64,000 nucleotides of DNA, from NCBI RefSeq assembly GCF_900070325.1, contig NZ_LN879430.1, forward strand, positions 1,171,379 through 1,235,378, read 5' to 3'. The position numbers were made by a program, and so were the translations under genes. This DNA comes from Herbinix luporum (lineage in GTDB: Bacteria > Bacillota > Clostridia > Lachnospirales > Lachnospiraceae). The notes below the pieces were generated by a model, which was not told where the DNA came from, made no database searches, and saw nothing but the letters and a program-made list of their open reading frames with translations. Position 1 is the stretch's first letter. Every line of letters begins with the position of its first letter. Positions 18,865-27,987 of the stretch are shown in pieces.

Positions 18865-19644
18865 GTGTTGGGTAGCTACGAAGCATTTAAAGAATTTATT
18901 TATCAATTAACAAAAATAGATTTAAATTCTTATAAAGAAAGACAAATGAAACGGCGGATAGATGCCTTAATAGTAAAACACGGAATAAGTTCTTATAAGG
19001 ATTATGTAAACATCTTAAAAACCGATAAGACTTATTACAATGAATTTATCAATTATATAACCATTAACGTATCTGAATTTTATAGAAATCCGGATCAATG
19101 GTTGGTTTTAGAAAAAGATGTACTTCCATATCTTTTTAACAATTTCGGAAAACAGTTAAAAATATGGAGTGCAGCTTGCTCTACAGGAGATGAACCATAT
19201 TCTCTTGTGATGCTTTTGGCCAAGTTTTTACCTTTAAATAAGATCAAAATATTGGCCACAGACATTGACCGGCTGGTACTTGAAAAAGCAAAAATTGGGG
19301 TATACGATTATAAAGATATGAAAAGACTTCCGCCTGAGTTTGTTAAGCGTTATTTTACACAGATTGATAGTAAGACTTATAAAATATCTGATGAAATTAA
19401 ATCCTGTGTAGAATTTATGCAACATGATTTATTAAAAGATCCCTATCCGGCCGAATGTAACCTTATTGTATGCCGCAATGTTTTGATTTACTTTACCGAT
19501 GAAGCAAAGAATCGTATTTATAATAATTTTCATAATGCCTTAAAAGACAATGGTATATTATTTGTAGGCAGTACGGAGCAGATGCTTAATGCTAATAAAC
19601 TTGGTTTCCAAAGTCTTAAATCTTTCTTTTATACAAAAGTGTAA
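18865..19644 (+). CDS. CheR-type protein-glutamate methyltransferase (orphan)
   Basis: S-adenosylmethionine-dependent methyltransferase of the CheR family, which methylates glutamates on chemoreceptors. The N-terminal helical domain (1-70) holds ERQMKRRID. The SAM fold has FYRNPDQW, WSAACSTGDEPYSL (motif I), ATDIDRLVLEKA and the CRNVLIYF catalytic-region motif. It has no C-terminal TPR. No other chemotaxis gene lies in the window, so its receptor is unknown. The start is GTG at 18865, 8 bases after AAGGAG. That GTG overlaps an ATG at 18863 in another frame which stays open only briefly. The gene ends at a strong terminator. Confidence 0.88.
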   Translation: MLGSYEAFKEFIYQLTKIDLNSYKERQMKRRIDALIVKHGISSYKDYVNILKTDKTYYNEFINYITINVSEFYRNPDQWLVLEKDVLPYLFNNFGKQLKIWSAACSTGDEPYSLVMLLAKFLPLNKIKILATDIDRLVLEKAKIGVYDYKDMKRLPPEFVKRYFTQIDSKTYKISDEIKSCVEFMQHDLLKDPYPAECNLIVCRNVLIYFTDEAKNRIYNNFHNALKDNGILFVGSTEQMLNANKLGFQSLKSFFYTKV

Positions 19645-19645
19645 C

Positions 19646-19676
19646 AAAAAGTTCCCGAATCATCGGGAACTTTTTT
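19646..19676 (+). terminator. Intrinsic terminator after cheR
   Basis: AAAGTTCCCGA, a 4-base loop and TCGGGAACTTT followed by more T residues form a textbook rho-independent terminator. Confidence 0.95.
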
Positions 19677-19709
19677 AGAATTATAGCTTATTTTAATAAT
19701 AATTAATGG

Positions 19710-19738
19710 TTGATTTTTAATATGATATCGAGTATATT
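19710..19738 (+). promoter_or_regulatory. Candidate sigma-A promoter of plsX-acpP
   Basis: TTGATT and TATATT separated by 17 bases. The expected start site (about 19745) falls at the base of the 13-bp dyad listed next. Confidence 0.55.
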
Positions 19739-19747
19739 GATTTATAG

Positions 19748-19789
19748 ATTAGCCAAGAAAGTATTTATTAAGGCATTTTCTTGGCTAAT
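19748..19789 (+). promoter_or_regulatory. 13-bp perfect dyad in the plsX leader
   Basis: ATTAGCCAAGAAA at 19748-19760 and its exact complement at 19777-19789 flank a 16-base spacer. No T run follows, so it is unlikely to be a terminator. It starts at the predicted transcription start, so it is either a 5'-end mRNA hairpin or a protein-binding site. Confidence 0.7.
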
Positions 19790-19828
19790 ATCAGTAAAAG
19801 CATTGTTAATGCAGATAGGAGTTTTAGT

Positions 19829-20860
19829 ATGCAAAAAACGATTACCATTGCCGTTGACGCTATGGGAGGCGATAACGCTCCCAAGGAAATAATAAAAGGT
19901 GCTGTACTGGCAGTACAAGAAAAAAGGAATATCAAAGTAATTTTAGTAGGAAAAGAAGCGGTCATTCGAAATGAACTTGGCGGATATGAATATGATAAAG
20001 AGCGTATAGTTATTATTAATGCCGAGGAAAATATAACGAATAATGAGTCTCCCGTCATGGCAATCCGCCGTAAAAAGAATTCCTCAATCGTTGTTGCATT
20101 AAATCTCGTAAAAAATGGGGAAGCCGATGCTTTTGTTTCTGCCGGCAGTACAGGAGCAGTCTTAGCAGGGGGACAACTGATTATAGGTAGAATTAAAGGT
20201 GTGGAAAGGCCACCCCTTGCCCCTATTATACCTACCATAGCCGGTGCCTCATTACTGATAGACTGTGGTGCCAATGTAGATGCAAGACCCAGTCATTTAG
20301 TGCAGTTTGCAAAAATGGGTTCCATATATATGGAAAATGTTGTTGGAGTAAAAAATCCTAGAGTAGCAATAGTAAATATCGGAGCAGAAGAAGAAAAGGG
20401 AAATAACTTGGTTAAAGAAACATTTCCTTTACTAAAAAATTCTACCGATATTAATTTTATTGGTAGCATTGAGGCAAGAGATATTCCATATGGTGCTGCT
20501 GATGTTATTGTCTGCGAGGCCTTCGTAGGAAATGTAATACTTAAGCTTTATGAAGGACTGGGATCTGCTCTTATAGATAAGATAAAAGAAGGGCTTATGA
20601 GTACTACCAAGAGTAAGATAGGTGCTCTTTTAAGCAAATCAGCCTTAAAAAATACTTTAAAAGCATTTGATTATTCCCAGTATGGAGGTGCTCCATTATT
20701 AGGTTTAAAAGGCTTAGTTGTTAAAACCCATGGCAACTCTAAAAGCAATGAGATTAGAAACTCTATTCTGCAATGTGTGGCTTTTAGCGAGAATAAAATT
20801 AATGAAAAAATCGAAGATAATTTAAAAGATTATGAAAATAATATAAAGAAGGGTGAATGA
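19829..20860 (+). CDS. plsX: Phosphate acyltransferase PlsX
   Basis: Peripheral membrane enzyme that converts acyl-ACP and phosphate to acyl phosphate, the acyl donor used by PlsY (encoded at 46064). The start [13 protein letters not shown] and later [14 protein letters not shown] and [10 protein letters not shown] motifs are diagnostic. An open frame extends upstream to 19781, but the family start [15 protein letters not shown] and the ATAGGAG site place translation at 19829, giving 343 aa. It overlaps the in-frame leader of acpP by a few bases (ATGA), so the two genes are translationally coupled: PlsX uses acyl-ACP, the product form of its neighbour. Confidence 0.96.
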   Translation: MQKTITIAVDAMGGDNAPKEIIKGAVLAVQEKRNIKVILVGKEAVIRNELGGYEYDKERIVIINAEENITNNESPVMAIRRKKNSSIVVALNLVKNGEADAFVSAGSTGAVLAGGQLIIGRIKGVERPPLAPIIPTIAGASLLIDCGANVDARPSHLVQFAKMGSIYMENVVGVKNPRVAIVNIGAEEEKGNNLVKETFPLLKNSTDINFIGSIEARDIPYGAADVIVCEAFVGNVILKLYEGLGSALIDKIKEGLMSTTKSKIGALLSKSALKNTLKAFDYSQYGGAPLLGLKGLVVKTHGNSKSNEIRNSILQCVAFSENKINEKIEDNLKDYENNIKKGE

Positions 20861-20862
20861 TT

Positions 20863-21093
20863 ATGGAATTTGAAAAACTACAAAAAATAATTAGTGAAGT
20901 ATTGAATGTCGATACTGATGAAATAACTATGGATACCACCTTTGTGGATGATCTTGGAGCTGATTCCCTAGACTTATTCCAAATTATAATGGGCATTGAA
21001 GAGGAATTTGATATTGAAATAGCAAATGAAGATGCTGAAAACATTGTAACTGTTGGGGATGCCGTAGAACAAATTAAGAACGCAATAAACTAA
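20863..21093 (+). CDS. acpP: Acyl carrier protein AcpP
   Basis: Small acidic carrier of fatty acyl chains during type II fatty acid synthesis. The phosphopantetheine attachment motif GADSLD is present, with the Ser at about residue 36, flanked by the usual four-helix pattern. Two ATGs are possible: 20857, overlapping the plsX stop, and 20863. The second is preferred because the AAGGGTG site is then about 9-10 bases upstream and MEFEKLQ is the common family start, giving 76 aa. The operon ends at the terminator at 21119. No other fatty-acid synthesis genes are in the window. Confidence 0.95.
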   Translation: MEFEKLQKIISEVLNVDTDEITMDTTFVDDLGADSLDLFQIIMGIEEEFDIEIANEDAENIVTVGDAVEQIKNAIN

Positions 21094-21118
21094 ATTTTGA
21101 TGATTATGAGTACTAGGT

Positions 21119-21163
21119 AAAAGCCCTATGAATAAGGTTCGCCTTATTTAATGGGCTTTTATA
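21119..21163 (+). terminator. Intrinsic terminator after acpP
   Basis: AAAAGCCC pairs with GGGCTTTT, with an inner AATAAGG-TTCG-CCTTATT hairpin carrying a stable TTCG tetraloop. Confidence 0.9.
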
Positions 21164-21206
21164 TTAAGCATATAGAATAAATCAATAACTAGGTGATTTT
21201 ATTTTA

Positions 21207-21215
21207 TGTTATAAT
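21207..21215 (+). promoter_or_regulatory. Candidate extended -10 of the rnc-smc-ftsY promoter
   Basis: TGT followed directly by TATAAT, 28 bases before rnc. No convincing -35 hexamer is seen, which is acceptable for an extended -10 promoter. Confidence 0.45.
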
Positions 21216-21242
21216 ATATTAATTTATTAAGGAGGAAATAAC

Positions 21243-21950
21243 ATGAGTAAAGCTAGAAAACCTAAAACCTCCATTGCTTTATTGGAAAAAAAGATTGATT
21301 ATCATTTTAATGATTCTGCCTTGCTTCTTCAAGCCTTAACCCACAGTTCTTATGCCAATGAAATGAGGATGAACAAAGAAAACAATAATGAACGGCTTGA
21401 GTTTCTTGGAGATGCTGTACTGGAGCTTGTCACCAGTGAGTATGTATTTAAAAGTCATAATCATTTACCGGAGGGAGATCTTACAAAGCTTAGAGCCAGT
21501 ATAGTTTGTGAACAATCCTTATCATCCTGTGCAAAAGATTTGAATATAGGTGATTTCTTACTTCTTGGTAAAGGAGAAGAACTTTCAGGGGGACGCCATA
21601 GGGAGTCTATTTTATCGGATGCCCTAGAAGCTATAATCGGTGCTATTTACCTTGACGGTGGTTTTACTAATGCAAAAGAGTTTGTTCATAAATTTATCCT
21701 TAACAATGTAGAACATAAGGAACTCTTTTTCGATAGCAAGACTATCTTACAGGAAATCATTCAAAATGATAATAATAAGCAAAAAATCCGTTATAAGCTT
21801 ATATCAGAAGAAGGCCCTGATCATAACAAATCCTTTACTATTGCTTTATATGTAGGCAATGAGCAATATGGTTGTGGTATAGGTAAAACTAAAAAAGCAG
21901 CAGAACAAGAAGCTGCCATGCAGGCAATTAAAAAGCTTCAAAAGAAGTAA
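21243..21950 (+). CDS. rnc: Ribonuclease III
   Basis: Endoribonuclease cleaving double-stranded RNA, for rRNA and mRNA processing. The catalytic domain (about 10-150) contains the signature NERLEFLGDAVLE at 49-61 and the second acidic cluster DALEAIIGAIYLDGG. The C-terminal dsRNA-binding domain (about 158-235) ends GKTKKAAEQEAAMQAI. Length (235 aa) is typical. It is followed after 32 bases by smc and then ftsY, the order conserved in Firmicutes. Start follows AAGGAGG. Confidence 0.97.
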   Translation: MSKARKPKTSIALLEKKIDYHFNDSALLLQALTHSSYANEMRMNKENNNERLEFLGDAVLELVTSEYVFKSHNHLPEGDLTKLRASIVCEQSLSSCAKDLNIGDFLLLGKGEELSGGRHRESILSDALEAIIGAIYLDGGFTNAKEFVHKFILNNVEHKELFFDSKTILQEIIQNDNNKQKIRYKLISEEGPDHNKSFTIALYVGNEQYGCGIGKTKKAAEQEAAMQAIKKLQKK

Positions 21951-21982
21951 TTTTATTTAAAATACGGATGGGAGATACTTAA

Positions 21983-24900
21983 ATGTATTTAAAAAGTATA
22001 GAAGTACATGGCTTTAAATCCTTTGCAAATAAAATGCTTTTAGATTTTAATAGTGGCATTACTGCAATTGTAGGACCTAACGGTAGCGGAAAAAGTAATA
22101 TAGCCGATGCAGTCCGCTGGGTACTGGGAGAACAAAGTGCAAAACAGCTTAGGGGTTCAAAAATGGAAGACGTCATATTTTCCGGTACTGAAATGAGAAA
22201 ACCCCTAGGCTATGCATATGTAGCTTTAACTATGGATAATTCAGATCATAAACTTCCCATAGATTATAAAGAAGTAACTGTTGCAAGAAGAGTATACCGT
22301 TCAGGAGAAAGTGAATATCTAATTAACGGTAGCAGTTGTCGCTTAAAAGACGTTCAGGAACTATTTATGGATACCGGTATAGGAAAAGAAGGTTATTCCA
22401 TAATAGGACAAGGACAAATTGATAAAATTTTAAGCGGAAAACCGGAAGATAGAAGAGAGTTATTTGATGAGGCGGCAGGTATCGTAAAATTCAAAAGAAG
22501 AAAATATGAAGCAGAAAAAAATCTGGAGGAAGAAAGAGCAAATCTGTCCAGAGTTTCTGATATTATTACAGAAATTGAACGACAGTTAGTTCCTTTAGAA
22601 AAGCAATCTGAAACAGCAAAGATTTACTTAAATTATAGAGAAGAATTAAAAAATCTAGAAGTATCTTTGTTCTTAAAAGAATACGATAAAATCCATCAAT
22701 CTAAGGAAGATGTTGAAAACAAGTTAAAGATTGCCACCGAGGATTTGGAAGAAGCAAAAAAAGAGTATGAGAATATTAAAAATGAATACCAAAGATTAGA
22801 ATTACAGTTAGAAGAGTTAGATGGCAGCATTGTAGCAAATAAGGCCTCCTACAATGAATATCTTCTTAAGAAGGAGAAAGCAGAGGGTGAAATAAAAGTA
22901 TTAAATGAACAGATTAATTCCCTTCTGCAAAATGATGAGTATTATCAGGAAAGAATTCATTCCAATGAACAGGAAATTATTATAAAAAAGACCGAGGAAG
23001 AGGAGTATTTTGAAAAAAAGAATACCCTTGATATTCAGATAGCCAATATTGACGATACTCTTAGTGCTGTCTTGCTTGAACTGGAAAATATCAGAGAAAA
23101 CATAGCTAAATATACTAAGGAAATTGAGGAGTGCGGCAATGCAATCTTTGAATATTTAGATGCAAATTCAGGTATTAAAAGTAATATTCAAAGATATCAA
23201 ACCATGCTAGAGCAAAACTCCTTTCGAAAAGCTTCACTTAATCAGAAAGTTTTAAAAATTAAAAGTGAAGAGGGTATTTATGAAGAGGAGATTAGTAAAT
23301 GTAAGCTGCATTTAGAAAATGTTTCTGATGAAATTCTGCAGTATACCAAGGATATTACAGCCTTGGAAAAATCCATTAAGGATACAAGACTTTCCCTTGA
23401 TAATTTGACACTTAAAACAAGTAAACTTCATGAAGCTTATCATGTTGAAAAATCAAAACTAGAATCTTTAATTAACTTAGCTGAACGATATGAGGGCTAT
23501 GGTCATAGTATCAAAAGGGTAATGGAGCAAAAAAAATCATATCCCGGCATTATAGGTGTAGTTGCAGATATTATAAAAACAAAAAAAGAATATGAAACTG
23601 CAATCGAAACAGCCTTAGGCCAAAGTATACAAAATATCGTAACAGAAGATGAACAAACAGCCAAGGATATGATTGCATATCTAAAGAAGAACAGATTTGG
23701 AAGGGCAACTTTCCTTCCCCTTACAAACATAACTTATTCTAAAACCTTACATAACCATAGTGTATTAAAGGAAAAGGGTGTTATAGGTATTGCCAGCCAA
23801 TTGGTTGAAGTTGATAGTAAATATCATACATTAATAGGCTATTTGCTTGGTAGAATAGTAGTTGTAGATAATATAGACAATGCTACCATTATAGCAAAAA
23901 AATATCAGTATTCCTTAAGAATAGTAACCTTAGAAGGAGAATCTCTTACTCCTGGAGGATCTATTTCAGGTGGAGCTTATAAAAATGTCAGCAATTTACT
24001 GGGAAGAAGGCGTGAAATTGAAGCTTTAGAATCCTTAGTAAAAAAGCTATATAATCAGGTCCAAGAGCTGACTTTAGAAAAAGAAAAGGAAAATGATAAA
24101 TATAAGAACTTATTAGTTAGGCTAGATGAAGTAAAAGAACAACTTCAAGAAAAATATCTTCTGCAAAATACTGCAAAAATAAATCTTGACCAGGCTCTTA
24201 CAAAAAAGGCTGAGACAGAAACCATATATCAGGATTATGTAAAAGAATTAGAAGAAATAAATAAGCAAGCTTTTGAACTTAAAAGCAACTTAGAGGAACT
24301 AAACAAATCTCTTTCTGATAATTTATTGAAGAATTCGGAAAATGAACATAAGATAGAAGAGTTAAACAAGCTTCTTTTAATAGAAAAAGAAAAGGAAGCC
24401 GCAACCGCTGAAAAAGCTTCTTCATATCGGATGGAATTATCTAAGCTTGAGCAAAATAGCCAGTTTATATTGGAAAATATAAAAAGAGTAAAAAAAGAAA
24501 TTGAACGCTTATATAACGAGGAAGCCACTATAAAGGCCGATATGGAAAAAGCTTATCATTTAGTCCAGGAAAAAAAGGAAAGTATAAAAAAGACACAGGA
24601 GAGTATAAATGAAACTAACAATATTCTTTCCAAACTAAATGAAAACATTAATGAGCAGACTAAAGAAAGAGATAATATAGCAAAAAATCATAAGTCTATC
24701 TTTGAAAAAAGAGACGAATTATCCTCTAGAATTCACGCTTTAGACAAGGAATGCATAAGGCTTACCGGCCAAAAGGAAAAGCTTATAGAGCAGCTTGACC
24801 AGCAAATGAATTATATGTGGGAGGAATATGGCCTTACTTATACCACATCTTTAGAATATAACTGCAATAAGGATATTAGCTTAACTGCTGCCAAAAAATC

Positions 24901-25543
24901 CATTCAAGAAATCAAAGGAAAGATTAGGGAACTTGGAGATGTTAATGTTAATGCCATCGAGGATTTTAAAAATTTATCAGAACGCCATAAGTTCCTTACA
25001 AGCCAGAGGGAAGATTTAATCCAAGCAGAAGAAGATCTCCTTCAAATTATTAGTGAATTAGATAAGGAAATGAAATTGCAGTTTGAAATGCAGTTTGCAG
25101 ACATTAAAGAGCAATTTGACATAGTATTTAAAGAGTTATTCGGGGGAGGAAAGGCTGATTTAGAACTGACAGATGATGAAAATGTCTTAGAGGCCGGTAT
25201 AAGAATTAATGCCCAGCCCCCGGGAAAAAAACTTCAAAATATGATGCAGCTATCCGGTGGTGAGAAGGCTCTTACTGCCATAAGTCTTTTATTTGCCATA
25301 CAAAATCTAAAGCCTTCACCTTTTTGTTTACTGGACGAAATTGAAGCGGCTTTAGATGATTCTAATGTAAAACGTTTTGCAAACTATTTACAGAGATTGT
25401 CAAAAGACACACAGTTTATTATAATTACACATAGAAGAAATACAATGGCCGCTGCTGATATATTGTATGGTATAACTATGCAGGAAAAAGGGGTATCTAC
25501 CTTAGTATCAGTAAGCTTAATTGAAAATGAACTAGATAAATAA
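21983..25543 (+). CDS. smc: Chromosome segregation ATPase Smc
   Basis: Condensin subunit that forms antiparallel coiled-coil dimers with ScpAB to organise the chromosome. The Walker A GPNGSGKSN is at residues 31-39. Two long coiled-coil arms (about 170-500 and 680-1010) enclose a hinge (about 515-670, GVVADIIK through GGSISGGAY). The C-terminal head has the signature LSGGEKAL starting at 1090 and Walker B CLLDEIEAALDD. The 1186-aa length is normal. The frame is intact throughout. ScpA and ScpB are not in this window. Confidence 0.97.
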   Translation: MYLKSIEVHGFKSFANKMLLDFNSGITAIVGPNGSGKSNIADAVRWVLGEQSAKQLRGSKMEDVIFSGTEMRKPLGYAYVALTMDNSDHKLPIDYKEVTVARRVYRSGESEYLINGSSCRLKDVQELFMDTGIGKEGYSIIGQGQIDKILSGKPEDRRELFDEAAGIVKFKRRKYEAEKNLEEERANLSRVSDIITEIERQLVPLEKQSETAKIYLNYREELKNLEVSLFLKEYDKIHQSKEDVENKLKIATEDLEEAKKEYENIKNEYQRLELQLEELDGSIVANKASYNEYLLKKEKAEGEIKVLNEQINSLLQNDEYYQERIHSNEQEIIIKKTEEEEYFEKKNTLDIQIANIDDTLSAVLLELENIRENIAKYTKEIEECGNAIFEYLDANSGIKSNIQRYQTMLEQNSFRKASLNQKVLKIKSEEGIYEEEISKCKLHLENVSDEILQYTKDITALEKSIKDTRLSLDNLTLKTSKLHEAYHVEKSKLESLINLAERYEGYGHSIKRVMEQKKSYPGIIGVVADIIKTKKEYETAIETALGQSIQNIVTEDEQTAKDMIAYLKKNRFGRATFLPLTNITYSKTLHNHSVLKEKGVIGIASQLVEVDSKYHTLIGYLLGRIVVVDNIDNATIIAKKYQYSLRIVTLEGESLTPGGSISGGAYKNVSNLLGRRREIEALESLVKKLYNQVQELTLEKEKENDKYKNLLVRLDEVKEQLQEKYLLQNTAKINLDQALTKKAETETIYQDYVKELEEINKQAFELKSNLEELNKSLSDNLLKNSENEHKIEELNKLLLIEKEKEAATAEKASSYRMELSKLEQNSQFILENIKRVKKEIERLYNEEATIKADMEKAYHLVQEKKESIKKTQESINETNNILSKLNENINEQTKERDNIAKNHKSIFEKRDELSSRIHALDKECIRLTGQKEKLIEQLDQQMNYMWEEYGLTYTTSLEYNCNKDISLTAAKKSIQEIKGKIRELGDVNVNAIEDFKNLSERHKFLTSQREDLIQAEEDLLQIISELDKEMKLQFEMQFADIKEQFDIVFKELFGGGKADLELTDDENVLEAGIRINAQPPGKKLQNMMQLSGGEKALTAISLLFAIQNLKPSPFCLLDEIEAALDDSNVKRFANYLQRLSKDTQFIIITHRRNTMAAADILYGITMQEKGVSTLVSVSLIENELDK

Positions 25544-25566
25544 TAAGATTTATTACGGAGGTTTTT

Positions 25567-26499
25567 ATGGGAGAGAAGAAAACCGGATTTTTCGGTAAAC
25601 TAGTTAAAGGTCTTACTAAAACACGAAATAATATTGTCCAAGGTATTGACGCTATTTTCAGTGGTTTTTCCAGCATAGATGAAGATTTCTATGAAGAATT
25701 AGAAGAAATCCTGATTATGGCTGATCTTGGTGTTAAAACAACTACTGCAATTATTGAAGACTTAAGAGCTAAGGTTAAAGAAAATAAAATAAAAGATCCT
25801 TCAGAATGCAGAGAGCTTTTAATAAACACAATAAAAGAGCAGATGACAGTTGCAGAAACTGACTATGAATTTGAAAACAGAAAATCAATTGTTCTGGTTA
25901 TAGGAGTAAACGGTGTAGGCAAAACCACCACAGTTGGTAAACTGGCCGGTCAATATAAGGCCCAGGGGAAAAAGGTTATTGTGGCTGCTGCCGACACCTT
26001 TAGGGCTGCAGCTATAGAACAATTGACCGAATGGGCAAATCGTGCCAATGTTGAGATTATATCTCAAAAAGAAGGCTCCGATCCCGCTGCTGTAATTTAT
26101 GACGCCGTCACAGCTTTTAAAGCCAGAAATGCAGACATACTTCTTTGTGACACTGCCGGAAGACTCCATAACAAAAAGAATCTTATGGAGGAACTAAAAA
26201 AGATAAATCGTATTATAGACAGGGAATGTCCGGATATTTACCGGGAAACTCTTGTGGTTCTTGATAGTACCACCGGTCAAAATGCCCTGGCCCAAGCCAA
26301 AGAATTTAATGAAGTTGCTGACTTATCCGGTATTGTACTGACAAAACTAGATGGAACGGCAAAGGGGGGTATAGCCATTGCCATCCAATCTGAACTAAAT
26401 ATACCGGTAAAATATATAGGTATAGGCGAACAAATCGATGATTTACAGAAATTTAATGCAACCGATTTTGTCAATGCCTTATTTGAAAAAAACCAATAG
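25567..26499 (+). CDS. ftsY: Signal recognition particle receptor FtsY
   Basis: SRP-family GTPase that docks Ffh-ribosome complexes at the membrane. The NG domain comprises a helical N part (about 10-95) and a G domain with GVNGVGKTT at 113-121, AADTFRAAA, DTAGRLHNKKNL and TKLDGTAKGG. The acidic A domain of the E. coli protein is almost absent, as in other Firmicutes (310 aa). RBS is ACGGAGG. Its partner Ffh is encoded 9 kb downstream, beyond an interposed recA and decarboxylase block. Confidence 0.97.
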   Translation: MGEKKTGFFGKLVKGLTKTRNNIVQGIDAIFSGFSSIDEDFYEELEEILIMADLGVKTTTAIIEDLRAKVKENKIKDPSECRELLINTIKEQMTVAETDYEFENRKSIVLVIGVNGVGKTTTVGKLAGQYKAQGKKVIVAAADTFRAAAIEQLTEWANRANVEIISQKEGSDPAAVIYDAVTAFKARNADILLCDTAGRLHNKKNLMEELKKINRIIDRECPDIYRETLVVLDSTTGQNALAQAKEFNEVADLSGIVLTKLDGTAKGGIAIAIQSELNIPVKYIGIGEQIDDLQKFNATDFVNALFEKNQ

Positions 26500-26512
26500 G
26501 GGAGACGATTAT

Positions 26513-27730
26513 ATGAACTTAGAGAAGTTTGAAGAAGCTACGGAAGCCGTAAAAAAGGTAATACTTAGAACAAAACTAATCTATAGTGACTACTTTAGCG
26601 AAATATCAGGAAATAAAGTTTATCTAAAGCCTGAAAACATGCAATTTACAGGAGCTTATAAGGTAAGGGGGGCCTATTACAAAATCAGTACTCTATCAAA
26701 AGAGGAAAGGGCTAAAGGTCTTATTACGGCATCTGCCGGAAACCATGCACAAGGTGTTGCCTATGCAGCAAAATTATATAATGCCAAAGCTATAATTGTT
26801 ATGCCAAACACCACACCTTTAATAAAGGTAAATCGAACCAAAAGTTATGGTGCAGAGGTAATACTTCATGGGGACGTATATGATGATGCATGTAATTACG
26901 CTTATAAATTAGCCAAAGAAAAAGGTTATTCTTTTATTCATCCTTTTAATGATGAAGATATAGCCACCGGACAAGGTACAATTGCAATGGAGATCTTTAA
27001 AGATCTGCCTACTGTAGATATTATTCTGGCCCCTGTGGGAGGGGGCGGTTTACTGGCCGGAGTGGCCACCTTAGCCAAGCAATTAAATCCTAATATCAAA
27101 GTTATCGGAGTAGAACCGGCCAATGCAGCCTGTATGAAAGAATCCTTAAAGGCAGGTCATGTGGTTACAATTAATAATGTGGATACTATTGCCGATGGTA
27201 CCGCAGTAAAAACCCCCGGCGATATTATTTTCCCTTATATACAAAAATATGTAGATGATATTATTACGGTTGACGACTGTGAACTTATCGTTAACTTCCT
27301 TGATATGATTGAAAATCATAAAATGGTTGTAGAAAATTCAGGTTTACTAACTGTAGCGGCCCTTAAACATTTAAAATGCAAAAACAAAAAAATAGCGGCT
27401 ATTTTAAGCGGCGGAAATATGGATATAATCACCGTATCCTCAGTAGTCCAACATGGTTTAATTCAAAGGGGTAGGGTATTTACCGTATCAGTTCTGCTTC
27501 CTGACCGTCCCGGTGAGCTCTTGAATGTGGCTGCAATCATAGCAAAAGAACAAGGTAACGTTATTCGCCTAGACCATAATCAGTTTGTCAGCATTAATCG
27601 AAACAGTGCCGTAGAACTTACAATTACAATGGAAACCTTTGGCCATGAACATAAAGACCAGATAGTTGAAGCACTGACTAAAGCCGGATATGACCCAAAG
27701 GTATGTCATCCAAATAAGATTTATGATTAA
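26513..27730 (+). CDS. ilvA: Threonine dehydratase (threonine ammonia-lyase) with ACT domain
   Basis: PLP enzyme deaminating threonine to 2-oxobutyrate. The PLP lysine is K50 in TGAYKVRGAY, SAGNHAQGVAYAA is the substrate loop and GGGGLLAGVA binds the phosphate. A C-terminal ACT domain (about 330-405, VLLPDRPGEL) suggests allosteric control. At 405 aa it resembles the short, single-ACT form found in Firmicutes, which can be catabolic (tdcB-like) or biosynthetic, so the symbol is tentative. An upstream extension of the frame overlaps ftsY, but AGGGGAG 8 bases before 26513 sets the start. Only 13 bases separate it from ftsY, so co-transcription is likely. Confidence 0.9.
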   Translation: MNLEKFEEATEAVKKVILRTKLIYSDYFSEISGNKVYLKPENMQFTGAYKVRGAYYKISTLSKEERAKGLITASAGNHAQGVAYAAKLYNAKAIIVMPNTTPLIKVNRTKSYGAEVILHGDVYDDACNYAYKLAKEKGYSFIHPFNDEDIATGQGTIAMEIFKDLPTVDIILAPVGGGGLLAGVATLAKQLNPNIKVIGVEPANAACMKESLKAGHVVTINNVDTIADGTAVKTPGDIIFPYIQKYVDDIITVDDCELIVNFLDMIENHKMVVENSGLLTVAALKHLKCKNKKIAAILSGGNMDIITVSSVVQHGLIQRGRVFTVSVLLPDRPGELLNVAAIIAKEQGNVIRLDHNQFVSINRNSAVELTITMETFGHEHKDQIVEALTKAGYDPKVCHPNKIYD

Positions 27731-27779
27731 TTCATAATAAAATATTTTATTTTTAGATACTTTTACAGGGTGGAAGTTA

Positions 27780-27808
27780 TTTACACATTAATATAGAATT
27801 GATATAAT
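27780..27808 (+). promoter_or_regulatory. Candidate upstream sigma-A promoter of recA
   Basis: TTTACA and TATAAT with a 17-base spacer, about 180 bases before recA. It is a near-consensus match and would give a long leader containing the SOS box. Confidence 0.6.
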
Positions 27809-27884
27809 ACATATATCTTTATATTCTATATTAATCTGTAAAGCTTCTACTTTTCGTGATTTCTTCCTGAGATCCCAAAAACAG

Positions 27885-27916
27885 TTGACATGGCTGATAT
27901 TATGAGTTAATATAAT
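27885..27916 (+). promoter_or_regulatory. Candidate recA-proximal promoter
   Basis: Consensus TTGACA (27885-27890) and consensus TATAAT (27911-27916), but with a long 20-base spacer. A TAATAT at 27908 gives a 17-base spacer with a weaker -10. The SOS box lies just downstream. Confidence 0.5.
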
Positions 27917-27920
27917 ATTA

Positions 27921-27932
27921 GAACATTCGTTC
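27921..27932. promoter_or_regulatory. LexA (SOS) box upstream of recA
   Basis: GAACATTCGTTC matches the Gram-positive LexA operator GAAC-N4-GTTC exactly. It sits 4 bases downstream of the proximal -10 and 55 bases before the recA start, the expected place for repression by LexA. The lexA gene itself is not in the window. Confidence 0.85.
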
Positions 27933-27987
27933 GGGTTGCGTATATAGCCCAAGAATGCAGGCTATAAAGAAAGGTGTGGATATTAAT

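Noticed and set aside
18863..18899. ATG in another frame at the cheR start as a separate gene
   Set aside because: The frame is closed after about a dozen codons. It was kept only as a comment on initiation.
19768..20274. 168-codon minus-strand open frame
   Set aside because: It lies antisense to plsX, which has clear family motifs. The frame has no RBS or recognisable domain.
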